NCBI RefSeq assembly: GCF_003721225.1
Contig: NZ_RIZI01000131.1
Location: forward strand, 1-17,446
Length of the DNA: 17,446 nt
Origin: Acidithiobacillus sulfuriphilus
GTDB lineage: Bacteria > Pseudomonadota > Gammaproteobacteria > Acidithiobacillales > Acidithiobacillaceae
Direction: 5' to 3'
Made by a program: the position numbers and the translations under genes. Positions within the stretch are counted from its first letter, which is position 1. Each line of letters starts with the position of its first letter. The notes under the pieces are model-generated. The model searched no databases, was not told where the DNA came from, and saw nothing but the letters and a program-made list of their open reading frames with translations. Positions 1-7,394 of the stretch are shown piece by piece.

Positions 1-544
1 AGCTCCGGGGCGACAGCCCCGCCCCCGCATCCCGCCACTGGGCAAAAAGGATCGTCCGCAAACCCTGCTCGTAGTTGTCATCGGCAAGGCGTTGCCCCAG
101 ACGCTCCAGCAGGGCACGGCGCGCGCCCTCGTCTTCCACCATGCTGAAGACCAGGGGCGCGGCCTTGGCCAGATCCCGTTCCTCCATGGCCGCGGCCAGC
201 AGGTCCAGTTCCATGTCAATGGGCAAAGGCTCCGCCGCCGCGCATTGCAAGGCATCGGGCAAGGCCTGTCCGGGAGGGCTGAGCTCTTTTTCCCGGGCAG
301 TAAGGAAGGCGCCAAAATGATCGCCGGGGATCTCGCCCATGGCCGCAAAGAGGGCCCAAAGATCCAGAACCCCATGCAAGGACATGGGTACCGCGACCTC
401 CCCCCACCAATAGGGCAGGAAAAAAGCCTGGAATCCTTCGCAGACCTCCCGGCGTTGGGCCGGATCGGCCAGAATGGCCCCTTGCCCCGCGGCTCCCGCC
501 TCCCGCCAGCGCCGGAATGCCTCCAGCGCCGTCCGCTCCGTCAT
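1..544 (-). CDS. Unrecognised protein, C-terminus cut by window edge
   Basis: An open frame of 181 codons begins at ATG 544-542 and runs off the left edge without a stop. The rplS stop and this start share one base (TAATG), so it is probably translated by coupling from rplS; an AAGGA about 12 bases upstream may help. The visible part reads [17 protein letters not shown] and continues as an acidic, probably all-helical soluble protein rich in Ala, Leu and Glu. I see no signal peptide, membrane segment or known catalytic motif. A tryptophan/aromatic patch (FFLPYWWGEV) lies near residues 40-50. Codon use resembles the neighbouring genes, which supports a real gene. I do not recognise the family. 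Its place at the end of the rpsP-rimM-trmD-rplS series suggests co-expression with translation genes but not a function. Confidence 0.72.
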   Translation of the reverse strand, partial: MTERTALEAFRRWREAGAAGQGAILADPAQRREVCEGFQAFFLPYWWGEVAVPMSLHGVLDLWALFAAMGEIPGDHFGAFLTAREKELSPPGQALPDALQCAAAEPLPIDMELDLLAAAMEERDLAKAAPLVFSMVEDEGARRALLERLGQRLADDNYEQGLRTILFAQWRDAGAGLSPRS

Positions 545-888
545 TAGCCGAGCTTTTCCTTGATCCGCGCCGCCTTACCGGACAAGCCGCGCAGGTAGTA
601 GAGCTTGGCCCGGCGCACATCGCCGCGCCGCTTCAGTTCCACTTTGGCGATATTCGGCGAATGCATGGGAAAGACGCGCTCCACTCCTTCGCCGTTGGAG
701 ATCTTGCGCACCGTAAAGGCCGAATGCAGGCCCCGGTTGCGCCGGGCGATGCAGATGCCCTCGAAGATCTGGACGCGCTCGCGCTCGCCTTCCTTCACCT
801 TCACATGCACGGCGACGGTGTCACCGGGAGCGAACTCGGGCATGGTCGCCGTCAGTTGTTCGCGATTGATTTCGTCAATGATGTTCAT
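544..888 (-). CDS. rplS: 50S ribosomal protein L19
   Basis: The 114-residue product begins [12 protein letters not shown] and matches bacterial L19 in length and sequence: the [14 protein letters not shown] segment, [34 protein letters not shown], and the basic C-terminal [22 protein letters not shown]19 sits at the 30S-50S interface of the ribosome. The start is fixed by a clear AAGGAG seven bases upstream (895-900). The last 14 bases of trmD overlap the beginning of rplS, so the ribosome-binding site lies inside trmD. rimM, trmD and rplS follow rpsP in the classic operon order. The stop overlaps the start of the next, unrecognised gene by one base. Confidence 0.97.
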   Translation of the reverse strand: MNIIDEINREQLTATMPEFAPGDTVAVHVKVKEGERERVQIFEGICIARRNRGLHSAFTVRKISNGEGVERVFPMHSPNIAKVELKRRGDVRRAKLYYLRGLSGKAARIKEKLG

Positions 889-1654
889 CCCCAACTCCTT
901 CCCTCTGGTCACACTGCGTTTCACCGCGTTGACGGCGATATTCTTCCAACAATTCCGCTTCGCCCGACCGCAAACCGCGCTGGGCCAAGATCTCCGGCCG
1001 GCGTTCCCAGGTTCGCCCCAGGGACTGCTGCAGCCGCCAGCGGCGGATGCGCCCATGGTCGCCCGAAAGCAGCACCTCCGGCACCGGCGACCCGTCCATC
1101 AACTCCGGCCGCGTATAATGGGCGCAGTCTAGCAGGCCTGATTCGCCAAAACTCTCTTCCACCGCCGAGTCCACATGTCCGAGTACCCCGGGAAGCAGCC
1201 GCGCTACGGCCTCCATTACCACCAGGGCCGGCAGTTCGCCGCCGGCCAGTACATAGTCGCCAATGGACCATTCCTCGTCCACCGCCGCCATGACCCGTTC
1301 GTCCACCCCTTCATAGCGGCCGGCCAGCAGGATCAAACCCGGTCGCCGTGCCATCCGGCCCACCGCCGGCTGCTGCAGCGGCCGCCCCTGGGGCGACAGA
1401 TAACAGACCGGCGCCCCCGGGTTGGCCGCCCGGGCGGCGGCGATGGCGGCCAGCAGGGGCGGCGCCATCATGACCATGCCCGGACCACCGCCGAAGGGCC
1501 GATCATCCACCGTACGGTGCCGATCCGGCGCAAAATCGCGCGGGTTCCAGGTATGGATCGCAAAACAGCCCCGCGCCCAGGCCCGGCCGATCACGCCCGC
1601 CTGGAAATAGGCAGTGATCATCTCGGGGAAGATGGTGATGACGTCGAAGCGCAT
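875..1654 (-). CDS. trmD: tRNA (guanine-N1)-methyltransferase TrmD
   Basis: The 259-residue product starts [12 protein letters not shown]. TrmD uses S-adenosylmethionine to make m1G37 in tRNAs with G at position 36, which prevents +1 frameshifting. Family marks are the trefoil-knot SAM site [17 protein letters not shown], the [10 protein letters not shown] motif, and [17 protein letters not shown] leading into the C-terminal tRNA-binding domain ([11 protein letters not shown]). The ATG at 1654 shares one base with the rimM stop (TGATG). TTG and GTG codons just upstream could lengthen the protein by two residues, but the ATG gives the standard N-terminus. No strong Shine-Dalgarno is visible, so coupling to rimM is likely. 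The 3' end overlaps rplS by 14 bases. Confidence 0.96.
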   Translation of the reverse strand: MRFDVITIFPEMITAYFQAGVIGRAWARGCFAIHTWNPRDFAPDRHRTVDDRPFGGGPGMVMMAPPLLAAIAAARAANPGAPVCYLSPQGRPLQQPAVGRMARRPGLILLAGRYEGVDERVMAAVDEEWSIGDYVLAGGELPALVVMEAVARLLPGVLGHVDSAVEESFGESGLLDCAHYTRPELMDGSPVPEVLLSGDHGRIRRWRLQQSLGRTWERRPEILAQRGLRSGEAELLEEYRRQRGETQCDQREGVGDEHH

Positions 1655-2169
1655 CACCAATCGGCTTGCCAGTCCACCAGAATCCGTCCCTGCGCCCGTT
1701 CAACCGCCAGGATCGCCCCATCCGACCAGGGTATGAGATGCTCCCGACCCGCCGCATCGCGGACCAGCAGCACGTCGTTGGCCCCGGTTTCGAGGAAGCC
1801 GGCCGCCTCACCCAGCCGTTGTCCTTCCCGATTCTCTACCGCCAGGCCGAGCAATTGGCTCCAGTAATATTCACCCTCTTCCAGCGCCGGCAATGCCTGG
1901 GCGGGTACGGCAATTTCCTGACCGATGAGCAGGCGCGCCTGCTCGCGATCCCGCACGCCCTCCAGCAAAGCCACCACGCCCGCGCCCTGGAGGCGTCCGT
2001 CCAGCACCGCTACCGGCCGATGTTCGGCGCCCAGATACCAGGGCGCATAATCCAGAATGCCGTCCCGGTTCTCCGTATAGGAGAAGACCTTGACCATACC
2101 CTGCACACCGTAGAGACCGGAGATGCGTCCCAGCACCACCCAGGCAGGCTGCTCAGGCGCCGGCGACAC
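1654..2169 (-). CDS. rimM: Ribosome maturation factor RimM
   Basis: The 171-residue protein has the two-domain RimM layout. The N-terminal beta-barrel contains [22 protein letters not shown], and the C-terminal PRC-barrel begins near [14 protein letters not shown] and includes [20 protein letters not shown]. RimM binds S19 and helps late 30S maturation of the 16S head. The start is a GTG (2169-2167) inside the last codons of rpsP, giving a 17-base overlap; the Shine-Dalgarno is weak, which fits coupled translation. It lies between rpsP and trmD as in most proteobacteria. Its stop overlaps the trmD start by one base. Confidence 0.95.
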   Translation of the reverse strand: MSPAPEQPAWVVLGRISGLYGVQGMVKVFSYTENRDGILDYAPWYLGAEHRPVAVLDGRLQGAGVVALLEGVRDREQARLLIGQEIAVPAQALPALEEGEYYWSQLLGLAVENREGQRLGEAAGFLETGANDVLLVRDAAGREHLIPWSDGAILAVERAQGRILVDWQADW

Positions 2170-2413
2170 CCGTCTTGCTCACGCCTTCTTTCTTGAGGAA
2201 AGTGGCAACGGTATCCGAAGGCTGCGCGCCCTGGCTCAGCCAGTAAGCCGCACGTTCGCGGTTGATGCGCAATTCGGGCTGGCTCCCAAGGGGATTGTAA
2301 AAGCCCAGACGCTCGATGAAACGGCCATCACGACGGCTACGGCTGTCCGCCACCACGATGTGGTAAAAGGGCCGCTTCTTGGCGCCGCCCCGGGCCATAC
2401 GAATGACTACCAT
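2153..2413 (-). CDS. rpsP: 30S ribosomal protein S16
   Basis: The 86-residue product begins [20 protein letters not shown], followed by [20 protein letters not shown], the hallmark of S16. S16 is a primary 30S assembly protein binding 16S rRNA helices 15 and 17. ATG 2413 has a strong AAGGAG five bases upstream. It heads the rpsP-rimM-trmD-rplS series, and its end overlaps rimM by 17 bases. The 68-base gap to ffh contains a possible promoter and a small hairpin, so rpsP may be transcribed from its own start as well as by read-through from ffh. Confidence 0.97.
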   Translation of the reverse strand: MVVIRMARGGAKKRPFYHIVVADSRSRRDGRFIERLGFYNPLGSQPELRINRERAAYWLSQGAQPSDTVATFLKKEGVSKTGVAGA

Positions 2414-2432
2414 GTCTTCTCCTTAGCCAATG

Positions 2433-2485
2433 CCCGAGATCCTGTCGCGGGAAAGGCGCGTATAGTAACTAAAACCAGGCGTCAA
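2433..2485 (-). promoter_or_regulatory. Possible promoter and leader hairpin for rpsP
   Basis: On the minus strand a TTGACG box (2480-2485) overlaps the ffh stop codon and is followed after 15 bases by TATACG (2459-2464), a tolerable sigma70-like pair with a short spacer. Downstream, 2433-2451 can fold into a 7-pair stem with one mismatch (CCCGCGA/TCTCGGG) just ahead of the rpsP ribosome-binding site. The motif matches are direct observation. Function is inferred from position before a ribosomal-protein operon. Confidence 0.4.
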
Positions 2486-3858
2486 CGGAAGGGCAGACCG
2501 CCTTTCATCATCGCTTTGGGATTCATGCCCAGGAGACGGCTCAGCCCCCCCTTGCCCTTGCCCATTTTCTTGAGCATTTTCTGCATCTGCTCGAACTGCT
2601 TGAGCAGGCGGTTCACTTCCGGCACGTTGGTTCCGGAGCCCAGGGCGATGCGCCGCCGCCGCGAGGCCTTGATGATATCGGGATGGCGCCGTTCTTCCGC
2701 GGTCATGGAGTTGATGATCGCCTCCAGACGGCGGAACTGTTTGTTGTCCTGCAACTGCCCCTGCACCTCGGCGGGCAGTTCACCCATGCCCGGCAATTTG
2801 TCCATGAGGCTGGCCATGCCCCCCATCCGGTCGAGCTGGCGCAACTGCTCGCGAAAGTCCTCCAGATCAAAGCCCTTGCCCTTGCGCAGCTTGTCCGCCA
2901 TGCGCCGGGCCTGGTCCTCGTCCACCTCCTGCTGCACCTGCTCCACCAGGCTGACGATATCGCCCATGCCGAGGATGCGCGAGGCCATGCGCTCGGGATG
3001 GAAGGGCTCCAGGCCCTTGCGCACCTTTTCGCCGACGCCGAGAAACTTGATGGGCTTGCCGGTAACGGCCCGCACCGAGAGGGCCGCCCCACCGCGGGCA
3101 TCGCCGTCGGTCTTGGTCAGGATCACCCCCGTCAACGGCAGGGCCGCGTCAAAGGCCTTGGCGGTATTGACGGCATCCTGACCGGTCATGGCATCGACGA
3201 CGAAAAGCAGTTCAACGGGGTTCACGGCCCGCGCCAACTCCTGGGCCTCGGCCATCATTTCGCTGTCGATATGGAGCCGGCCGGCGGTGTCGACGATGAG
3301 CACATCATCGTTGCGCCGCCGCGCCTCTTCCAGGGCGCGGCGGGCGATATCGACGGGCCGCTCGTTGGCCCGGGTAGGGTAAACGTCGACGCCGATATCC
3401 CGCCCGAGATGGGCCAACTGCTCCATGGCGGCGGGGCGATAGACATCGGTGCTCACCAGCAACACCCGCTTCTTTTCCTTTTCCTGGAGCCACAGGGCGA
3501 GCTTGGCGCTGGTGGTGGTCTTACCGGAACCCTGCAGGCCGGCGAGCAGGATCACCGCCGGGGGGCGGGCGCTGAGGTCCAGGCGGTCGTTGTGGTCGCC
3601 CATGAGGTGGACGAGTTCGTCATGGACGATCTTGATGAAGACCTGTCCCGGCGTCAGGCTGCGCGTTACCTCCTCGCCCATGGCCTTGGCCTTGACCCGG
3701 CCAATGAAGTCCTTGACCACCGGCAGGGCCACGTCGGCTTCGAGCAGGGCCAGACGTACCTCGCGCAGGGCCTCGCTGATGTTTTCCTCACTCAGTCGGC
3801 CCTGACCGCGCAAATTTTTGAACGTTTGCGTCAGTTTTTGGGTGAGATTGTCAAACAT
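2482..3858 (-). CDS. ffh: Signal recognition particle GTPase Ffh
   Basis: The 458-residue product is full length for Ffh, which with 4.5S RNA binds signal sequences on ribosomes and delivers them to FtsY at the membrane. Order of domains: N domain (MFDNLTQKLTQTFKNLRG; ALLEADVALPVV), G domain with P-loop GLQGSGKTT near 107-115, DTAGR near 190-194 and TKTDGDARGG near 248-257, then a methionine-rich M domain from about residue 325. The M domain carries the RNA-binding SRRRRIALGSGT segment and ends with MGKGKGGLSRLLGMNP. ATG 3858 has a GGAG about 7 bases upstream. It follows the uracil-DNA glycosylase gene by 37 bases on the same strand, suggesting co-transcription, and precedes rpsP by 68. Confidence 0.98.
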   Translation of the reverse strand: MFDNLTQKLTQTFKNLRGQGRLSEENISEALREVRLALLEADVALPVVKDFIGRVKAKAMGEEVTRSLTPGQVFIKIVHDELVHLMGDHNDRLDLSARPPAVILLAGLQGSGKTTTSAKLALWLQEKEKKRVLLVSTDVYRPAAMEQLAHLGRDIGVDVYPTRANERPVDIARRALEEARRRNDDVLIVDTAGRLHIDSEMMAEAQELARAVNPVELLFVVDAMTGQDAVNTAKAFDAALPLTGVILTKTDGDARGGAALSVRAVTGKPIKFLGVGEKVRKGLEPFHPERMASRILGMGDIVSLVEQVQQEVDEDQARRMADKLRKGKGFDLEDFREQLRQLDRMGGMASLMDKLPGMGELPAEVQGQLQDNKQFRRLEAIINSMTAEERRHPDIIKASRRRRIALGSGTNVPEVNRLLKQFEQMQKMLKKMGKGKGGLSRLLGMNPKAMMKGGLPFR

Positions 3859-3895
3859 GGAAAGCTCCGTGCAGTGTTTGCCGCATTCTGGCCCG

Positions 3896-4762
3896 TCAGC
3901 GCGCCTCTGGCAATGCCCCGCCCGCTTCCTGGAAGACCTGGCGCGCCTTTTTGAGATCCTCCCAGACGCGCCGCTTGTCGATGGGATTGCGCAGCAAGTA
4001 GGCGGGGTGATAGGTGATCACCACGGGGATGTCACCGTAATGCTGAACAGTGCCCCGCAGCTTGTTGAGGGGGGTATCCACCTGCAGCAGGCCCTGGGTG
4101 GCGAAGCGGCCGAGGGCGACGATGATCTGCGGACCAACGAGGGCGATCTGGCGATGCAGGTAAGGCAGGCACTCCCGGACCTCGGGGCCCAAGGGATCGC
4201 GATTGTTGGGCGGGCGGCATTTGAGCACATTGGCAATGTAGACATCCCGGCCGCGCTCCAGGCCCATGGCCTTGAGCATGGCATCCAGGAGTTGTCCGGC
4301 GCGGCCGACAAAGGCCTCGCCCCGCCGATCCTCCTCGGCCCCCGGCGCCTCGCCCACAAAGAGCCAGCGTCCCTGCGGGTTGCCCGCGCCGAAGACGGCG
4401 TGCTGGCGCGTCGCCCCCAGGGGACAATCCTGACAGACCGACACCATGGCCGCGAGATCTGCCCAGGCAAGGCCGGCAATGACGGTCTCGCGCCGCTCTT
4501 GCGCGGCCATGTCCCGAAGGGGTGCATCCGGCACCGTGGGCGGCGCGGCCGGGCTGGCCAAGACTGCCGGTATAGCGGGCTTGCGCGGCGTTGGGGGCGG
4601 CGCGGCGGGTGCCGGATCCTCACGGGGGGGCTGCGCGGCCGCGGCGGCCTTGGCCGGCCCGGCCTGGGGCGACGCGCACACCCCTGCCACCGGCCGGCCC
4701 GGTACGGGGAGTTCGAGCAAGCGTAAAAAACGCTGTTGTTCTTCGGTAAAGGGCGAGGTCAT
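3896..4762 (-). CDS. Family-4 uracil-DNA glycosylase (iron-sulfur)
   Basis: The 288-residue protein removes uracil from DNA, the first step of base-excision repair. The catalytic core (about 105-280) shows motif A GEAPGAEEDRRGEAFVG (137-153), the motif-B HPAYLL (252-257) and a C-terminal LKKARQVF helix. Cysteines at 110, 113 (CQDC), 182 (KCRPPNN) and 198 (RECLPYL) match the four ligands of the family-4 4Fe-4S cluster. Residue 150 is Ala where Pro is common (GEAF for GEPF). Residues about 27-80 form an Ala/Pro-rich, probably disordered linker joining a short N-terminal helix to the core. I see no clear Shine-Dalgarno before ATG 4762, but no better start exists downstream without losing the N-terminal helix. 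ffh follows after 37 bases. Similar proteins are sometimes annotated as phage SPO1 polymerase-related. Confidence 0.93.
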   Translation of the reverse strand: MTSPFTEEQQRFLRLLELPVPGRPVAGVCASPQAGPAKAAAAAQPPREDPAPAAPPPTPRKPAIPAVLASPAAPPTVPDAPLRDMAAQERRETVIAGLAWADLAAMVSVCQDCPLGATRQHAVFGAGNPQGRWLFVGEAPGAEEDRRGEAFVGRAGQLLDAMLKAMGLERGRDVYIANVLKCRPPNNRDPLGPEVRECLPYLHRQIALVGPQIIVALGRFATQGLLQVDTPLNKLRGTVQHYGDIPVVITYHPAYLLRNPIDKRRVWEDLKKARQVFQEAGGALPEAR

Positions 4763-4837
4763 AATGGCATGCTAAAGAAAAAATCCATGCCGGTACAGGT
4801 GGCCGTGGCGCCATCGCCCCATCCCGAGGAGATTGTA

Positions 4838-4900
4838 ATGCCCTTTTCTCTTATCCGACTGCTCACCACCGCGTGGGCGCAGCCTGCCGGGACGGCCTGA
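4838..4900 (+). CDS. Candidate 20-residue leader ORF before uup
   Basis: A mini-ORF begins at ATG 4838 with GAGGAG (4826-4831) six bases upstream, one of the better ribosome-binding sites in the window. It encodes 20 residues beginning MPFSLIRLLTTAW, then Gln-Pro-Ala-Gly-Thr-Ala, and ends TGA 4898-4900. One base later comes the uup ATG, which has only a weak, distant purine run of its own. The layout points to translational coupling or a regulatory leader peptide. Nothing in the peptide identifies a function. Chance occurrence is possible, since the ORF is short and unsupported by homology. Confidence 0.42.
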   Translation: MPFSLIRLLTTAWAQPAGTA

Positions 4901-4901
4901 C

Positions 4902-6761
4902 ATGGCGATCCTGCAACTGGATAACGGCCACCTGGAATGGGGCGGCCGGGTCCTGCTGGATGATGCCAGCTTGAGTCTGGAGGCGGGGGAACGGGTCGGC
5001 CTCATCGGTCGCAATGGCGAAGGCAAATCCACCCTCCTACAAGTCTGCGCGGGCCTCTATCCGCTGGATAGTGGCAATTTGTGGATTGCCCCCGGGATCC
5101 ACCGGGCCTATCTGGCGCAGGAGCCGGTACTGGATCCGCAGCAGGAGATCCTGGATGCCATCAAATCCGGCCATGACGCCTGGAATCGCGTCAATGCCGC
5201 CGATGCCGGCACCAGCGCCGCCCACGAACTCGCCGACTTCCACGACGCCTGGAGCATCGATTACAAGGCCGAGGCCCTGCGCGACAGCCTCGGCCTGCCC
5301 GCCAGCGGCCGGGTCGGCGACCTCTCCGGTGGCCAGCGCAAGCGCGTCGCCATTGCCGCCGCCCTCATCGCCGAACCCGAACTGCTCTTTCTCGACGAGC
5401 CGACCAACCACCTCGATCTCCCCGCCATCCAGGGACTGGAGCAACTCCTGCTGCGCGACCGCCGCAGTCTGGTATTCATCACCCATGACCGCCGTTTCCT
5501 CGACCGCCTGGCCACCCGCATCATCGAATTGGACCGCGGCCGACTGCGCAGCTTTCCCGGCAGCTTCAGCGGCTACCAGGCGCGCAAGGCCGAGATCCTT
5601 GACGCCGAGGCCGCCGCCGATGCCCGCCTGGAGGGGCAACTGGCCGAGGAGGAGGCCTGGGCGCGGCAGGGCGTCAAGGCCCGCGCCCGGCGCAATCAGG
5701 GCCGCTTGCGCCGCCTGGAACGCCTGCGCGGCGAACGGGACGCCCGCCGCGAGCAAAGCGGCGGCCCGGCCTTGCGCATCGAAAGCGGGGACCGCTCCGG
5801 GGCACTCATTGCCAATCTGGAGAATGTTTCCTTCCGCTACGGCGGGCGCCCCATCATCCGCGACTTCAGCACGCGCATTCAGCGCGGCGATCGCGTCGGC
5901 ATTGTCGGACCCAACGGCGCCGGCAAGACGACGCTGCTGCGTCTGATCCTCGGCGATCTCCAAGCCGACAGCGGCACCCTGGAGCGGGGCACCCGCCAGC
6001 AGGTAGCCTATTTCGACCAGATGCGCGCCGCCCTCGACCCCGAAGCGCGAGTCGCCGATGTCATCGCCGATGGGGCCGAATTCATCGACATCGGCGGCGA
6101 GCGCCGCCATATCCTCGGCTACCTGCAGGACTTCCTTTTCCCCCCCGCCCGCGCCCGCGGCCCGGTCAAGGCCCTCTCCGGGGGCGAGCGCGCCCGTCTA
6201 CTGCTGGCCCGCCTCTTCGCCAAGCCCGCCAACATCCTGGTCCTGGACGAACCCACCAACGACCTGGACCTGGAATCCCTGGAGATCCTCGAAGAACGTC
6301 TGCAGGACTACCCCGGCACCCTCTTCCTGGTCTCCCACGACCGCGACTTTCTCGACAACGTCGTCACCCAGGTCATCGCCTTTGGCGAGGATGGACAGCT
6401 CACCAGTATGGCCGGTGGTTACAGTGACTGGCTGCGCTGGCAAAGGGAGCGGGCGGATGCGGGAGCGGCCGAGCGCAAGATGGGCAAGTCTCGCTCCAGC
6501 GCGGGACGCACGGCAAAGAAGGAAAAGGGCCTGAGCTACAAGGAAAGCCAGGAACTCGCCCAACTACCCGCCCGCATCGAGACCTTGGAACAGCGCCAGG
6601 CAGCCATTACCGAGTCCTTGAGCGACCCGACCGTGTATCAGGACCTGGCAGCGGCCAGGACCTTACAGGCGGAGGCGGACGCGGCCGCCCGGGAACTGGC
6701 CACGGCCTACGAGCGCTGGGAAGCCCTGGAACAAAAGGCTGCCCTGGACGCGACGGGGTAA
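4902..6761 (+). CDS. uup: ABC-F ATPase, Uup-like
   Basis: The roughly 619-residue protein has two ABC ATPase domains and no membrane segment, as expected for ABC-F proteins that act on ribosomes. Domain 1 has Walker A GRNGEGKST (about 36-44), signature LSGGQ (about 140) and Walker B LFLDEPTNHLD. Domain 2 has GPNGAGKTT (about 335), LSGGE (about 424) and LVLDEPTNDLDLESLEILEE. The basic linker WARQGVKARARRNQGRLRRLE and the C-terminal coiled coil (about 545-615, LPARIETLEQRQAAI) favour Uup over Ettd/EttA, YbiT or YheS. E. coli Uup (about 635 residues) is linked to transposon precise excision, to ribosome function and to ribosome assembly; the exact role is unsettled. It is divergent from the glycosylase gene and follows a coupled mini-ORF. 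Confidence 0.93.
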   Translation: MAILQLDNGHLEWGGRVLLDDASLSLEAGERVGLIGRNGEGKSTLLQVCAGLYPLDSGNLWIAPGIHRAYLAQEPVLDPQQEILDAIKSGHDAWNRVNAADAGTSAAHELADFHDAWSIDYKAEALRDSLGLPASGRVGDLSGGQRKRVAIAAALIAEPELLFLDEPTNHLDLPAIQGLEQLLLRDRRSLVFITHDRRFLDRLATRIIELDRGRLRSFPGSFSGYQARKAEILDAEAAADARLEGQLAEEEAWARQGVKARARRNQGRLRRLERLRGERDARREQSGGPALRIESGDRSGALIANLENVSFRYGGRPIIRDFSTRIQRGDRVGIVGPNGAGKTTLLRLILGDLQADSGTLERGTRQQVAYFDQMRAALDPEARVADVIADGAEFIDIGGERRHILGYLQDFLFPPARARGPVKALSGGERARLLLARLFAKPANILVLDEPTNDLDLESLEILEERLQDYPGTLFLVSHDRDFLDNVVTQVIAFGEDGQLTSMAGGYSDWLRWQRERADAGAAERKMGKSRSSAGRTAKKEKGLSYKESQELAQLPARIETLEQRQAAITESLSDPTVYQDLAAARTLQAEADAAARELATAYERWEALEQKAALDATG

Positions 6762-6796
6762 TCCTAAAACCCCTCCGCCAACGGCCGCATGCATGA

Positions 6797-7090
6797 TCAA
6801 GGGCGGTGGCGTTGCCCCAGGAAGACCTGCAGCAGCAAGCCGTCCGCCACGGCCGGCAAGGCCGTGGCGATGATGCCTACCGCCATGCTCAGCCAGGGGC
6901 CGGGGATGTGGACGGGATCGGGAATGACCCCCTGCCAGCGCCAGGAAAGACCCACTGCCCCATAGGCCAGCAGCAGACCGGGAATGAGAAGCAGGGCATC
7001 CACCAGCAGCAGCAGCCCCACGGCCAGCAGTATCAGCAGAACCCAGCCCAGGCCCGCCAACACCTGACGCCAGAACGACTGCCTAACCAC
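6797..7090 (-). CDS. Small integral membrane protein, unrecognised
   Basis: A 97-residue frame starts at GTG 7090, overlapping the preceding gene by 8 bases, and reads MVRQSFWRQVLAGLGWVLL onward. It is very hydrophobic: segments at about 11-30, 31-50 and 66-88 could span the membrane, with a short basic tail (GQRHRP). The same frame stays open further upstream to 7345, but that extension is Arg/Ser-rich noise antisense in character, so the GTG at the overlap is preferred. No convincing Shine-Dalgarno is visible, so coupling is assumed. It is last in the minus-strand envelope cluster and convergent with uup (35 bases between stops). I recognise no family. Confidence 0.6.
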   Translation of the reverse strand: MVRQSFWRQVLAGLGWVLLILLAVGLLLLVDALLLIPGLLLAYGAVGLSWRWQGVIPDPVHIPGPWLSMAVGIIATALPAVADGLLLQVFLGQRHRP

Positions 7091-7394
7091 GATAGACCCA
7101 GAGCAGCACATCCCGGCGCGGCACGATGACGCTGTGACCACCACCGAAGTCCAGAGTAGCCGTAGGCCAGAAAGCCGCATCGGCAGCCTGCGGGTTGGCG
7201 CGAAAGGCACCGGGCCAGTCCGCCGCCGCGGTCGCGCCCTCTCCGGCCTGGGCCAGCAGGTGCGCGCCCTGGGCATTGACGTAGATGTGCGAGACCGGGA
7301 TGCGCGTCCGCGTCGCCATGATGAAAATGCCCAGGAGGATGGCAAAGACCCCCGCCGCCAGAATGGCCACCACCCATTTCTCCCTGCCCGTCAT
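7083..7394 (-). CDS. Small single-pass membrane protein, unrecognised
   Basis: The 103-residue protein begins MTGREKWVVAILAAGVFAIL. It has a short basic N-terminus, one membrane span (about 8-27) and a probably periplasmic domain of about 75 residues containing SHIYVNAQGAHLLAQ and DFGGGHSVIVPRRDVLLWVY. Its ATG overlaps the stop of the penicillin-binding protein gene (ATGA), and its own stop lies within the next small membrane gene. The strong coupling on both sides suggests that the three products are made together, perhaps as partners of the PBP. I recognise no family; the beta-rich C-terminal half looks like a small folded domain. Confidence 0.7.
   Translation of the reverse strand: MTGREKWVVAILAAGVFAILLGIFIMATRTRIPVSHIYVNAQGAHLLAQAGEGATAAADWPGAFRANPQAADAAFWPTATLDFGGGHSVIVPRRDVLLWVYRG

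Noticed and set aside
2683..3954. Plus-strand frame of 423 codons
   Set aside because: Antisense shadow of ffh, whose domains are unmistakable.
4759..4791. Nine-codon ORF and 6-bp inverted repeat (GGCATG/CATGCC) before the glycosylase gene
   Set aside because: No Shine-Dalgarno for the ORF, and the hairpin has only six pairs with a 14-base loop; within chance.
5037..6110. Minus-strand frame of 357 codons inside uup
   Set aside because: Antisense shadow; Ala/Gly/Val-rich with no start context, while uup shows full ABC motifs.
6762..6830. Possible bidirectional terminator between uup and the small membrane gene
   Set aside because: Only CCGCC/GGCGG arms with a loop of over 20 bases and no T run on either strand.
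7091..7345. Upstream extension of the 97-residue membrane protein
   Set aside because: Arg/Ser-rich, overlapping the well-supported 103-residue gene in another frame.
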